Below are positions 16,426-25,092 of a stretch of DNA of 35,074 nucleotides, one piece after another. Within the stretch, counting starts at the first letter, position 1. Every line of letters begins with the position of its first letter. Source of the DNA: Bacteroidales bacterium. GTDB lineage: Bacteria > Bacteroidota > Bacteroidia > Bacteroidales > P3. The position numbers were made by a program, and so were the translations under genes. Under the pieces are notes generated by a model that saw only the letters and a list, made by a program, of their open reading frames with translations, was not told the DNA's origin and searched no databases. The stretch covers positions 1-35,074 of the forward strand of contig JAFZPH010000019.1 in the NCBI GenBank assembly GCA_017550405.1, read 5' to 3'.

Positions 16426-17292
16426 ATGATATTAATGCATTTCGGAGAAAAAATATTTGGCAAGATGCTGGCGACGGCCCTGTTTGCTGTTGCCCTGACG
16501 GGCACGGCAAGGGCGCAGGTGGACTTGCATGTGGACACTTTGGCGTGTCCGATTATCGGCTTTAACACCGGTTTGATTGTGCCGTCGTCGCAGTTGTCGT
16601 TCGAAACGCTGCCCGACGGAAGCAATGGAAAGAACGCCACCATGGCCAGCCTGTATACACCGCCATACCTTTCGTTCGGCTTAGACGCGTTCTATAAGTT
16701 CAAGAGCAACTGGCTGGCAACATTGGAGGGTGATTTGTGGTTCGGACTCAGCTCGAACAATCTCCAGCACCGCATAGAGCGTATGGGCAATGTGTTCACA
16801 CGCGACAGCATTGTGGTCGGCGAGGGAGGCACCGACGCCAACGTGACCTGCTACAACAGGGGATTGAGTTTTCAGGTGGGAACGGGAAAGATATTCCCAC
16901 TGAACCCTGAGCGGAATCCCAATTCCGGTATACTGGCCCGCGTGAGCGCCGGCTACATGTGGCAGCAGACCATATTCATGATGAACAGTGAGCGGGCTCC
17001 GCAGCTGACCGACGACTATGCCCTGCTTTATGACCACCAGCGCCACGGCGTGCTGCTGACCGAAGGGATAGGCTACTGGTTTATGAGTGCGCGTTCCGAT
17101 TTGGCCAATGTCTATGTGGCCTTCGAGGTGTCGCAATGCTGGAGCTGGTCCACCAGGCAGTATCAGATAGACCACTATCTGGGGCTCCAGGGCAAGGACA
17201 ACAACCGTTATTTCGACTTATTGTATTCCATCAAGTTGTGCTGGATGTTCCCGCTCCGCGGCAAGACGGTACACGACTACTATTTTTATTAA
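16426..17292 (+). CDS. predicted outer-membrane beta-barrel protein
   Basis: A 288-residue protein with a signal peptide ending in TGTARAQ (cleavage near residue 31) and a mature part of alternating hydrophobic and polar beta segments. Examples are LSFGLDAFYKFKSNWLATLE, LARVSAGYMWQQTIFM and ANVYVAFEVSQCWSW. The C-terminus is aromatic (YFY), as in OM barrels. I recognise no named family. The ATG at 16426 is preferred to the upstream TTG at 16405; ATG 16435 is also possible, while ATG 16465 would lose the upstream N-terminal region. It is first in an operon with waaA (33 bp gap), tamL and a prenyl synthase, so a role in outer-membrane or LPS biogenesis is a reasonable but unproven guess. Confidence 0.75.
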   Translation: MILMHFGEKIFGKMLATALFAVALTGTARAQVDLHVDTLACPIIGFNTGLIVPSSQLSFETLPDGSNGKNATMASLYTPPYLSFGLDAFYKFKSNWLATLEGDLWFGLSSNNLQHRIERMGNVFTRDSIVVGEGGTDANVTCYNRGLSFQVGTGKIFPLNPERNPNSGILARVSAGYMWQQTIFMMNSERAPQLTDDYALLYDHQRHGVLLTEGIGYWFMSARSDLANVYVAFEVSQCWSWSTRQYQIDHYLGLQGKDNNRYFDLLYSIKLCWMFPLRGKTVHDYYFY

Positions 17293-17325
17293 AGCAGGCA
17301 GAAACCAAGAAAGAGGAGAACAGAT

Positions 17326-18594
17326 ATGATGCGATTGCTATATACATTAGGTATACGCTGCTATGCCGCAGGGGTGCGCGTGGCGGCCCTTGGCGGCGGC
17401 AAGGCCGCCAAGATGGTGGAAGGCTGGAAGCGGACGTTCGGCCGCCTGTCGGTGGCACCGGTGGGCAAGGAAAAGACGGCCTGGTTCCATGCCTCGTCGC
17501 TGGGAGAGTTCGAGCAGGCCCGTCCTGTGCTGGAGGGCTTCCGCGAGATGCATCCCGACTATAAGATATGCGTCACCTTCTTCTCGCCTTCGGGCTATGA
17601 GGTGCGAAAGGACTACGACAAGGCCGATTTCGTCAGCTATCTGCCCATGGACACACCTGCCAACGCCGCCCGCTTTGTGAACCTGCTGCACCCCACGGTG
17701 GTGTTCTTTGCCAAGTATGATTTCTGGTTCAACTATCTCGAACAGCTGCACCGTCGCGAGATTCCCACCTATATCTTCTCCGCCATCTTCCGTCCCAACC
17801 AGTATTTCTTCAAGTGGTACGGCGTGTGGTTTTTGAAACATCTGCAGCGCAGTTTCACCCACCTCTTCGTCCAGAACGACGAGTCGGTGGCATTGCTGCA
17901 GGCACACGGTGTGCCGCAGGTGACCAAGGCCGGCGACACCCGCTTCGACAGGGTGAACGCCATCGCCCAGGGCGCGAAACACTTCCCCGAGATAGAGGCA
18001 TTCCTGTCGCGCCATAGCGGGAACAAGGTATTGCTGGCAGGCAGCTCGTGGGAACCCGACGAGGACAATCTCAAGCACTATATCGACCATGCCGGCGACA
18101 AGCTCACCCTTGTCATCGCCCCCCATGTCATATCCGACAGCCATCTGGAACATATCGAATCGCTGTTTGCCGAGTATGGCTGCACACGCTATTCCAAGAT
18201 AGGCGAAGCCGACAGCAACTCGCGTATACTGGTGATAGACAACATCGGGATGCTGTCGTCGCTCTACCAATATGCCGATGTGGCCTACATCGGCGGCGGT
18301 TTCGGCAAAGGGATACACAATATCCTCGAGGCTGTCACCTTCGGCAAGCCTGTGGTTTTCGGTCCCAACTACCATAAATTTAAGGAGGCCCGCGATGTGA
18401 TTGCCCGAGGCGGCGGATTCAGCTATGTGAGCTATGTGCAGCTGCAGCACCATCTCGACACCCTTTTCAACGACCCCGAGGCCTACGATACCGCCTCGAC
18501 GGTGTGCAGGCAATATCTTGACGACAATCTGGGCTCCACACAACTCATCCTTGCCCAGGTGAACGAAGACCTGAAGAAATATGTTTCAGCCTAA
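17326..18594 (+). CDS. waaA: 3-deoxy-D-manno-octulosonic acid (Kdo) transferase
   Basis: A GT30 enzyme that adds Kdo from CMP-Kdo to the lipid A precursor at the inner-membrane face, the first step of LPS core assembly. It has 422 residues, the normal length. A short hydrophobic and basic N-terminus (MMRLLYTLGIRCYAAGVRVA) provides membrane association. The acceptor-side N-domain contains ASSLGEFEQARPVLEGF with the proposed general base Glu 61. The C-domain has VLLAGSSWEPDED, YIGGGFGKGIHNILEAVTFG and the PVVFGPNYHKFKEARD donor-site region. An AGGAG stretch lies about 11 bases upstream of the ATG at 17326. tamL follows 12 bp after its stop, so the genes are probably co-transcribed. Confidence 0.96.
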   Translation: MMRLLYTLGIRCYAAGVRVAALGGGKAAKMVEGWKRTFGRLSVAPVGKEKTAWFHASSLGEFEQARPVLEGFREMHPDYKICVTFFSPSGYEVRKDYDKADFVSYLPMDTPANAARFVNLLHPTVVFFAKYDFWFNYLEQLHRREIPTYIFSAIFRPNQYFFKWYGVWFLKHLQRSFTHLFVQNDESVALLQAHGVPQVTKAGDTRFDRVNAIAQGAKHFPEIEAFLSRHSGNKVLLAGSSWEPDEDNLKHYIDHAGDKLTLVIAPHVISDSHLEHIESLFAEYGCTRYSKIGEADSNSRILVIDNIGMLSSLYQYADVAYIGGGFGKGIHNILEAVTFGKPVVFGPNYHKFKEARDVIARGGGFSYVSYVQLQHHLDTLFNDPEAYDTASTVCRQYLDDNLGSTQLILAQVNEDLKKYVSA

Positions 18595-18606
18595 ACCCTT
18601 CATGCT

Positions 18607-21021
18607 GTGAGAAAGATACTGTCCATAATGAGTCTTCTGCCCCTGGCACTGGCCATGGGGTCGTGCAGTGTGGACAAATATCTCCAGCCTGGACAGAAAG
18701 TCCTGTATCGCAACGAGGTGAACGTGAAGATGGCCGACAGCAGCAAGGTGACGCCCGAGGTGTCGGAGGCGTTGTCGAACGTCCGTCAGTTCTATTACCA
18801 GACCCCTAACAAGCGTTTCCTATTCATGCCTCTGCGCATGCGGCTCTACTGCTCCACCAACCCCGACGACTCGAGCGGGTGGAGCAATTTCTGGCGCAAC
18901 CAAGGTGAAGCCCCCGTGGTGTACGACGCCTTGGCTGCACAACGCACGGCGGCGCAGATCACCACGCTGCTCAAAACCAAAGGGTGCTTCAACTCCACCG
19001 TCACTGTCGACACCGTGAGCCACGGCACCAACTCGGTGGTGGCACGGTATAACATCACCGCCACCCACCGCCGCCGGATGGACGAAGTCACCTTCGGCAG
19101 CCGACAGGCCGACATCGATTCGTTGCTGCAGAAGTGGAAAGCAGAGTCGCTGCTGAAGGAGGGAGACTACTACGACCAGCAGAAGATGACACAGGAGCAG
19201 TCTCGCATAGCCACCCTGTTGCAGGACTCCGGCTACTTTTACGCCAGTCCCGATTTGGTGCGGTTCTACGTCGACACCACCTTGGACAATCAGTTTACGA
19301 GCATCGCCGTCAGGGTGCGGACGCCACAGCGCCAGGAGGGCGACTCGGTGAAGTCCATCCCGCTGCGACGATACTATCTCGACGAGATATTCATCTATCC
19401 CAATGTGTCCACCTCTCTCAACAGTTCTCGTCGCCAGTTCGACACGCTCGTCTACCCATACCAATGGTTCGATACCAATGTGACCAACTATCGTTTCGTA
19501 TACGACAAAGTGATAACCCCGTCGCCAAAGACCATCTGCCGCACCATACTGCTCCGCAGCGGACAGCAGTATCGGCCAAGATATACCTCCGTCACCTCCA
19601 ACGCCTTGTTCGGTCTGCATAACTTTAAATATGTAGACATCGGCTATGAGGAGTCGCCACGCAGCACCGACAGCCGTGCGCTGCTCAACGCCCGAATCCG
19701 TCTGCTCAACAGCCCGCGCCACCGGGTATCGCTCTCGTTCGAGTTGACCAACGCCTCCGGGGTCATCAAGTCGGGCGGCGATTTCTTCACCTCGGGGAAT
19801 CTGGGATTGGGCACATCGCTCAGCTATAAGAACAACAATCTGTTTGGCGGAGCCGAAGCGTTCAATATCGAGGGCAGTCTGCTTTTCGACTTCCCGAAGA
19901 ATGTGTTCGGCAGCAAGAGCAGCGATTTCTATTCCACCTTCTCCTCCTTCGAGAATAATCTCAGCGCCACACTCGACCTCCCCTCCTTCCTGTTGCCCTT
20001 CGTGAACCGTCTTACCGGCCAATACAACCGTCCTCACACCCTTATCGGCTTGAGCGCAGGCTATATTTTCCGTAATGCCGCCCTGCCGGACCTTGATGGC
20101 AACCGAACCGATGTGGCCCTTGAACGTATCCTGTTCAACACCTCGTTCGGCTATTCATGGAACCATCGCCGCTATCACCACCACAAACTGACCCCCTTCA
20201 ACCTCACCTACACGCACATCGTCTCGGGCAAGGAGTATTACGACTATCTCCATACCATCACCTTCGACTGGGTCAGGATCCTCTTCCAGTCCTACGACTA
20301 TGTCCTCCTCAATTCCCGTTATGAATACACCTACACAAACCAACGTATCGGCTCGCGCCGCAATTTCGATTACCTCAACTTCTCTGTCGAGACGGCGGGA
20401 AACCTGATTAACGGGATAAACCATCTTTTCAATGCCAACCACAAGGCCGATAGCCATTACTACCAGTATTTCCGTTTCGAAGGGGAATACAAGCGCTACA
20501 TCTACTGGAGCGACCAGAACACCCTCGTGCTCCGTGCCCTGGTGGGAGCCGGCATCCCCTACGGCAACTCCAATACACTCCCCTACGAGAAGATGTTCAT
20601 CGGCGGCGGCCCCACCACCATGAGGGGATGGGCCCTGCGCTACCTTGGAGGCTACGGCATGAACTACTCTTCGGACGACCTCCCCTTCGGTGTGGGCGAA
20701 ATCATGCTCGTGACCAATATCGAGCAACGCTTTCCCATCATCAGCATCTTCGAAGGGGCAGTCTTTACCGACATCGGCAACGTCTGGAGCTATTCCGACT
20801 GGAACGGGGAAATCAAACCGTTCAAACCGGTAGACATTTTGAAAACCCTGGCATTCGATGCCGGCATCGGACTCAGGGCCAATGTCTCCATCGCCACCAT
20901 CCGCCTCGATATCGCCCTGCCGCTCTACGACCCCACCTACCCCGAGGGCGAGAAATGGATTGGCAGCCACTGGAAGTGGAACAAGATAGCCTTAAACTTT
21001 GGAATCAACTATCCGTTCTAA
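18607..21021 (+). CDS. tamL: TamL: Omp85-family outer-membrane lipoprotein
   Basis: A BamA/TamA-superfamily outer-membrane assembly protein carried as a lipoprotein, the form known as TamL in Bacteroidota. It has 804 residues. The N-terminus is RKILSIMSLLPLALAMGSC with Cys 20 as lipidation site. POTRA-like repeats occupy roughly 100-350 (e.g. LLQDSGYFYASPDLVRFYVD and TSNALFGLHNFKYVDIGY). The C-terminal half is a 16-strand-type barrel with the Omp85 loop-6 signature as MRGW (672-675) and a terminal aromatic (INYPF). Translation most likely starts at GTG 18607: the next ATG (18628) would remove the basic n-region. Two codons upstream, ATG CTG TGA overlaps this GTG. It sits between waaA and a prenyl synthase; its partner TamB is not in the window. 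Confidence 0.92.
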   Translation: MRKILSIMSLLPLALAMGSCSVDKYLQPGQKVLYRNEVNVKMADSSKVTPEVSEALSNVRQFYYQTPNKRFLFMPLRMRLYCSTNPDDSSGWSNFWRNQGEAPVVYDALAAQRTAAQITTLLKTKGCFNSTVTVDTVSHGTNSVVARYNITATHRRRMDEVTFGSRQADIDSLLQKWKAESLLKEGDYYDQQKMTQEQSRIATLLQDSGYFYASPDLVRFYVDTTLDNQFTSIAVRVRTPQRQEGDSVKSIPLRRYYLDEIFIYPNVSTSLNSSRRQFDTLVYPYQWFDTNVTNYRFVYDKVITPSPKTICRTILLRSGQQYRPRYTSVTSNALFGLHNFKYVDIGYEESPRSTDSRALLNARIRLLNSPRHRVSLSFELTNASGVIKSGGDFFTSGNLGLGTSLSYKNNNLFGGAEAFNIEGSLLFDFPKNVFGSKSSDFYSTFSSFENNLSATLDLPSFLLPFVNRLTGQYNRPHTLIGLSAGYIFRNAALPDLDGNRTDVALERILFNTSFGYSWNHRRYHHHKLTPFNLTYTHIVSGKEYYDYLHTITFDWVRILFQSYDYVLLNSRYEYTYTNQRIGSRRNFDYLNFSVETAGNLINGINHLFNANHKADSHYYQYFRFEGEYKRYIYWSDQNTLVLRALVGAGIPYGNSNTLPYEKMFIGGGPTTMRGWALRYLGGYGMNYSSDDLPFGVGEIMLVTNIEQRFPIISIFEGAVFTDIGNVWSYSDWNGEIKPFKPVDILKTLAFDAGIGLRANVSIATIRLDIALPLYDPTYPEGEKWIGSHWKWNKIALNFGINYPF

Positions 21022-21033
21022 AACAATATAGCC

Positions 21034-21990
21034 ATGTTCGACAAAATCAGAGAAATATTCGATACAGAGCAGTTCTCGCGTGAACCCCGGCAGCTCTACG
21101 ACCCCATCGAGTATACCCTCCGCCTGGGAGGCAAACGTATCCGTCCCTACCTGCTGATGTCCGCCAACCGCATGTTCGGCGGCAACGACGAGCAGGTGCG
21201 CAGTGCCGCCATCGGCATCGAGATGTTCCACAACTTCACCCTCCTCCACGACGACCTGATGGACAAATCGCCCATCCGTCGCGGCAAGCCCACCGTCTAT
21301 TGCAAGTGGGACGAGAACACCGCCATCCTCTCAGGCGACACCATGTTCGCCCTCGCATGGCAGTATTTCCTCGCCCAGCCCTCCCCTCGCCTGCACGAGA
21401 TACTCTCATGCTTCAACCAAACGGCCATCGAAGTGTGCGAAGGGCAGCAATACGACATGAACTTCGAGCGGACCGACCACGTCGCCATCGACGACTATAT
21501 GATGATGATACGCCTCAAAACCGCCGTGCTGCTGGCCGGAGCCCTCAAGATAGGGGCCCTCTATGCCGGAGCCCCGCAGTCCGACACCGAACACCTCTAT
21601 CAGTTCGGCATCCATCTCGGCCTGGCCTTCCAGCTCCAGGACGATCTCCTCGACAGCTATGGCGACGTGACCGTCTTCGGCAAACAGACTGGGCAGGACA
21701 TCCGCGACAACAAGAAAACCTACCTCGTCATCAAAGCGCTGCAGACAGCCCCTGCCGACCTCCGCGACGAGCTCGCCGCCCTCTTTTCCTCCACACCCGC
21801 CGACAGCGACGCCAAAGTGGCCCGCGTACGCCAAATATACGACCAAATCGACATCCCCGCCCAAGTCAACGAAGCCATCCGGCAGGAATTCCTCCAAGCC
21901 CAGTCGCACCTCGATTCCGTCAGGGTGGAGCAAGACAAAAAAGCACCCTTGGCCGACCTCCTTGCGAGCCTTTCCGACCGGAAAAAATAA
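21034..21990 (+). CDS. polyprenyl diphosphate synthase
   Basis: A trans-isoprenyl diphosphate synthase that condenses isopentenyl diphosphate onto allylic primers, probably making a long chain for quinones. It has 318 residues. Both aspartate-rich motifs are present: DDLMD at 73-77 (first, followed by RRGKPTVY) and DDLLD at 203-207 (second, in FQLQDDLLD). The GGKRIRPYL signature lies near residue 33. It starts 12 bp after the tamL stop and ends just before the exbB promoter, so it closes the envelope operon. Chain length cannot be stated with confidence, so no gene symbol is given; octaprenyl or solanesyl synthase (IspB-like) is most likely. Confidence 0.93.
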   Translation: MFDKIREIFDTEQFSREPRQLYDPIEYTLRLGGKRIRPYLLMSANRMFGGNDEQVRSAAIGIEMFHNFTLLHDDLMDKSPIRRGKPTVYCKWDENTAILSGDTMFALAWQYFLAQPSPRLHEILSCFNQTAIEVCEGQQYDMNFERTDHVAIDDYMMMIRLKTAVLLAGALKIGALYAGAPQSDTEHLYQFGIHLGLAFQLQDDLLDSYGDVTVFGKQTGQDIRDNKKTYLVIKALQTAPADLRDELAALFSSTPADSDAKVARVRQIYDQIDIPAQVNEAIRQEFLQAQSHLDSVRVEQDKKAPLADLLASLSDRKK

Positions 21991-22030
21991 AAAAAAGTAA
22001 AATTAAATCTGTTATATCGGAAAAATGGTG

Positions 22031-22040
22031 TATATTTGCA
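22031..22040 (+). promoter_or_regulatory. exbB operon promoter, -7 element
   Basis: TATATTTGCA matches the -7 consensus. It lies 40 bp after the prenyl synthase stop and about 60 bp before the exbB ATG. No terminator separates it from the upstream operon, so read-through is possible. Confidence 0.7.
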
Positions 22041-22102
22041 GAAATATTGAACAAATGCGATTTTAAAATAACTAATTAATAATTAACTCATTAAATTAAA
22101 TC

Positions 22103-22933
22103 ATGAAAAAAGTAATTGCTTTGATGTCAATCATTGGCTTATTGACATTCACCAATCTCAATGGTGTCATGGCTCAGGACAATGCTGCCCAGGCCGATCA
22201 GCCCGCAACCGAACAAATCGACCAGCAAGCAGCCGACAGCGCCGTAGCTGAAGCCCCTGTTGCCGAGGAACCCGAAACCGTAGCAGCCCCCGAGGAAGAG
22301 ACCAAGTCCTTCCACCAGATGCTGAAAGAAAAGTACATCCAGGGTGGTGCAGGCTGGATGACCCCCGTGCTCCTCTGCCTCATCTTCGGTATGGCTCTTG
22401 TCATCGAGCGTATCCTCTATCTGAACATGGCCAACACCAATGTCCAGAAGCTGCTCGAGGGTATCGAAGGCTATGTGCAGAAAGGCGACTACAAAGGCGC
22501 TAAAGACCTCTGCCGCGACACCCGTGGCCCCGTGGCCTCCATCTTCTATCAAGGCCTTGACCGTATCGACGAAGGTCTTGACAACGTCGAAAAGGCTGTC
22601 ACCTCCTATGGTGGTGTACAGATGGCTCGTCTCGAGAACAACATGACCTGGATTGGCCTGTTCATCGCTCTGGCTCCCTCCTTCGGATTCCTCGGAACCG
22701 TCGTAGGTATGGTCCAGGCATTCGATGACATCGAGGTCGCCGGTGATATCAGCCCCACTGTTGTGGCTGGCGGTATGAAAGTGGCTCTGTTGACCACCAT
22801 CTTCGGTCTTATCGTCGCTATCATTCTTCAGATTTTCTATAACTACATCCTCACCAAAATCGAGAGCCTCGTTGCCCAGATGGAAGATGGTTCCATCACC
22901 TTCATGGACATCCTCGTCAAGAACAAGAAATAA
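22103..22933 (+). CDS. exbB: MotA/TolQ/ExbB proton channel protein
   Basis: The channel subunit of an ExbB-ExbD proton motor that energises TonB-type transport or a related envelope process from the inner membrane. It has 276 residues. An N-terminal signal-like helix (1-24, ending GVMAQ) leads into an acidic Ala/Glu/Pro linker (about 25-68) that classic ExbB lacks. Three core TM helices follow at about 86-106, 181-204 and 227-250. The last two bear the family pattern APSFGFLGTVVGMVQAF and VAGGMKVALLTTIFGLIVAI. It is first in an operon with a 4-TM protein and two exbD genes. No tonB gene is visible, so the partner is uncertain. Confidence 0.92.
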   Translation: MKKVIALMSIIGLLTFTNLNGVMAQDNAAQADQPATEQIDQQAADSAVAEAPVAEEPETVAAPEEETKSFHQMLKEKYIQGGAGWMTPVLLCLIFGMALVIERILYLNMANTNVQKLLEGIEGYVQKGDYKGAKDLCRDTRGPVASIFYQGLDRIDEGLDNVEKAVTSYGGVQMARLENNMTWIGLFIALAPSFGFLGTVVGMVQAFDDIEVAGDISPTVVAGGMKVALLTTIFGLIVAIILQIFYNYILTKIESLVAQMEDGSITFMDILVKNKK

Positions 22934-22987
22934 TAGTTATAAGGAGTCTTTTCAATCGATTTACAAACCCTAATTCCTTAAACTGTT

Positions 22988-23431
22988 ATGAAAGAAAAAA
23001 CTGATAAAATATTAACGTTGGCACTTCTGGGCCTGGCAATCATTGCCACAGTGTTTGCCTTTGTGTTCGCCCTGAACACTGTCAACAACTCCGGCATGTT
23101 CGACATCGCTTTCTGGCTGCTGATTATCATGATCGGCTTCTCTCTGCTGGCCATTGTGGTCTTCCTCTGCAAGAAACTTATCGAACGCTTTAAATCCGAA
23201 AAAGGTTATCTGACGAAGTTCCTGCTTCTCATTGCCCTCATCGTAATCCTCCTCGTGGTCTCCTTCGTGCTGGCCAAGGGTGGTGATGTCGACATCGTCA
23301 AGTACGGTATCTCCGAAGGCGCCTCCAAACTCATCGGTGCAGCCTGCATCCTGGTGTACATCATCGTCATTGGAGCCGCCCTCTCGATCCTGGTAACTGA
23401 AGTAATGCCCAAATCAAACAAGAAAAAGTAA
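22988..23431 (+). CDS. four-helix membrane protein of the exbB-exbD operon
   Basis: A 147-residue integral membrane protein with four predicted helices (about 7-31, 38-63, 77-95, 115-139) and a basic end (SNKKK). I do not know a function for it. It has no enzymatic motif; a short loop GGDVDIVKYGISEGASKL lies between helices 3 and 4. It sits between exbB and the first exbD, with 5 bp to the next start. This position is, as far as I recall, conserved in Bacteroidota proton-channel operons. The likely role is an accessory subunit of the channel complex, inferred only from context. Confidence 0.8.
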   Translation: MKEKTDKILTLALLGLAIIATVFAFVFALNTVNNSGMFDIAFWLLIIMIGFSLLAIVVFLCKKLIERFKSEKGYLTKFLLLIALIVILLVVSFVLAKGGDVDIVKYGISEGASKLIGAACILVYIIVIGAALSILVTEVMPKSNKKK

Positions 23432-23436
23432 GAACT

Positions 23437-24006
23437 ATGGGAAGAAAAACACCTGGCTTAAACACCAGTTCAATGTCCGACATCTCGTTCCTGCTGTTGG
23501 CCTTCTTCCTATTGGTCTCCAACATCAACACAGATCAGGGTATTGCACGTCGTTTGCCGCCTCCGCTACCCGAAAATCAGGAGAAACCTGATGTCAAGGA
23601 ACGTAACATCTTCGTTGTCAAAATCAACAGCAAGGACCGTCTGCTCTTCAATGGTGAAGTGGGTGACATCCGCGACCTGAAAGACCGCGCCAAGGAGTTC
23701 CTCGGGAACCCCAACAACCTGCCCAACCTGCCCGAGAAAATCCAGATGGAAATCCCCCTGCTGGGAATGATGGACGTCTCGAAAGGTGTTATCTCGCTGC
23801 AGAACGACCGTGGTACATCCTACGATATGTATATAGCCGTGCAGAACGAACTGCAAGCCGCTATAGTCGAGATGCGAAACGAACTGTCGCAAGTAAAATT
23901 TGGTCGTAAGTACAACGACCTCCCAGAAACTCAGGCCGAAGCCATCGACCAAGCAATCCCCATTGCTATTTCCGAGGCTGAGCCTACAAAGATAGGAGAA
24001 AAATAA
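23437..24006 (+). CDS. exbD: ExbD/TolR-family biopolymer transport protein (first copy)
   Basis: A single-pass inner-membrane partner of ExbB that carries the proton-accepting aspartate. It has 189 residues, longer than classic ExbD. The N-terminus LNTSSMSDISFLLLAFFLL places Asp 15 at the start of the TM helix. The periplasmic domain (about 45-189) includes the usual beta-rich IFVVKINSKDRLLFNGE segment and ends in an extra acidic tail (about 155-189). It begins 5 bp after the 4-TM gene and ends 2 bp before the second exbD. The two ExbD proteins differ strongly outside the N-terminal motif, so they likely form a heteromeric stator rather than being redundant. Confidence 0.92.
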   Translation: MGRKTPGLNTSSMSDISFLLLAFFLLVSNINTDQGIARRLPPPLPENQEKPDVKERNIFVVKINSKDRLLFNGEVGDIRDLKDRAKEFLGNPNNLPNLPEKIQMEIPLLGMMDVSKGVISLQNDRGTSYDMYIAVQNELQAAIVEMRNELSQVKFGRKYNDLPETQAEAIDQAIPIAISEAEPTKIGEK

Positions 24007-24008
24007 TA

Positions 24009-24482
24009 ATGGCAAGATTCACTGGTAAGAAAGCAAAAGAGACTCCTGCCCTCAACATGGGCTCCATGTCCGACATTATTTTCATGCTCCTGTTCTTCTT
24101 CATGACCATCACCACGATGCGTGAAAGCTCGCTCTACGTGACTATCAAGGTCCCTAAGGCCACCGAGACAATCAAACTGCAGAAAAAGAGCCTGGTCAGC
24201 TACATCAACGTGGGTACCCCCATGGCTGGCGAGTGGCAGAAGAAATATGGTACTGAATCCCGTATTCAGCTCAACGACCAGATTTCCGAAGTCAAGGACA
24301 TTCCGCTGTTTGTCGAGGAAGAAGTTTCTGCTCGTGTCGAAGCCGACCGTCCATTTGTCACTTTCTCCATCAAGGCCGACAAGGACACCAAGATGGGTCT
24401 CGTCAGTGACATTAAACAGGAGCTCCGTAACTCCGGCGCATTCAAGATATTCTACAATGCCGCCCACGGTGAACGCAAATAA
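24009..24482 (+). CDS. exbD: ExbD/TolR-family biopolymer transport protein (second copy)
   Basis: The second ExbD of the operon, 157 residues. The N-terminal motif LNMGSMSDIIFMLLFFFM puts the conserved Asp at 22, entering the single TM helix. A periplasmic domain follows (about 45-157), with SLVSYINVG and QISEVKDIPLFVEEEVSAR in place of the usual ExbD beta strands, and it lacks the acidic tail of its neighbour. It is the last gene of the operon, with a strong hairpin terminator 22 bp after its stop. The role is to couple proton flow through ExbB to an unseen periplasmic partner. Confidence 0.92.
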   Translation: MARFTGKKAKETPALNMGSMSDIIFMLLFFFMTITTMRESSLYVTIKVPKATETIKLQKKSLVSYINVGTPMAGEWQKKYGTESRIQLNDQISEVKDIPLFVEEEVSARVEADRPFVTFSIKADKDTKMGLVSDIKQELRNSGAFKIFYNAAHGERK

Positions 24483-24504
24483 GCGTCTAACCGACTCTAC
24501 ATAA

Positions 24505-24538
24505 AAAGAAGGCTGCCCATCCGGCAGCCTTCTTTGTT
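24505..24538. terminator. bidirectional terminator
   Basis: A perfect 13-bp stem, AAAGAAGGCTGCC (24505-24517) with GGCAGCCTTCTTT (24523-24535), with a 5-nt loop. T-runs lie on both sides (TTTGTTAT on plus, TTTTTAT on minus). It separates the exbB operon from the convergent lipoprotein gene. Confidence 0.9.
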
Positions 24539-24553
24539 ATGGAGGACGCTGGG

Positions 24554-25072
24554 CTATCGAAGCTTCGTCAATTCCAGCCTTCCGATTTTAGGCACATCCA
24601 GCACATACCTGCTGCCTTTCCGCTGTGAGAGAACCAACCGCTCGCCGCTCTCACAGCCGAACACCCAGCTGTCGCGCTTGTCGTTTGTCGAAGCCTCTGT
24701 GGTCACTGGCGTGAACGTCCGCACCGTATCTCCGCCTTCGGTGGTGAACACAATCCGTTCCGCAGTGATTTCCACCCGTTGCGGCACTCCCGTTCCAGCA
24801 GTCAGCTCCGTCGGAGAGACATTTTCCATCAGATATGCTGCCAGCACATTTGCCAACTCCGCAGTCTCCACCTCGGTTCGCTCCGGGCTCAACCCCATCC
24901 GCTCATCCTCCTCAGAAGTCATTGTTGAAGTTGATGTTATCTTCTCTACCAGTTTCTCCGATGCCAGATTCTCGGCATTCGTCACCGTGTACAGCCCCTC
25001 CTGAGCAGCAGCGCCATTCATTCCGCATGCTGCCAGCACAATCCATGTGCAAAAAACTATTCCTTTCTTCAT
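24554..25072 (-). CDS. hypothetical lipoprotein
   Basis: A 172-residue envelope protein of unknown family. The signal peptide has KK followed by IVFCTWIVLAAC, a good lipobox with Cys 16. An alternative is ordinary cleavage after GAAA (before Gln 24). The mature part is polar, Thr/Glu-rich, with no recognised motif; an ITAERIVFTTEGGDTVRTF stretch looks like a beta hairpin. It begins 20 bp after the stop of the XRE regulator gene on the same strand, so it is the last gene of a three-gene operon with that regulator and a membrane protein. Its position suggests, without proof, a shared role in sensing envelope state. Confidence 0.7.
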   Translation of the reverse strand: MKKGIVFCTWIVLAACGMNGAAAQEGLYTVTNAENLASEKLVEKITSTSTMTSEEDERMGLSPERTEVETAELANVLAAYLMENVSPTELTAGTGVPQRVEITAERIVFTTEGGDTVRTFTPVTTEASTNDKRDSWVFGCESGERLVLSQRKGSRYVLDVPKIGRLELTKLR

Positions 25073-25092
25073 CTTACTTCATTTATTGTTGA

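Noticed and set aside
17347..18543. 398-codon minus-strand frame opposite waaA
   Set aside because: Antisense shadow; waaA on the plus strand has the catalytic Glu and donor-site motifs.
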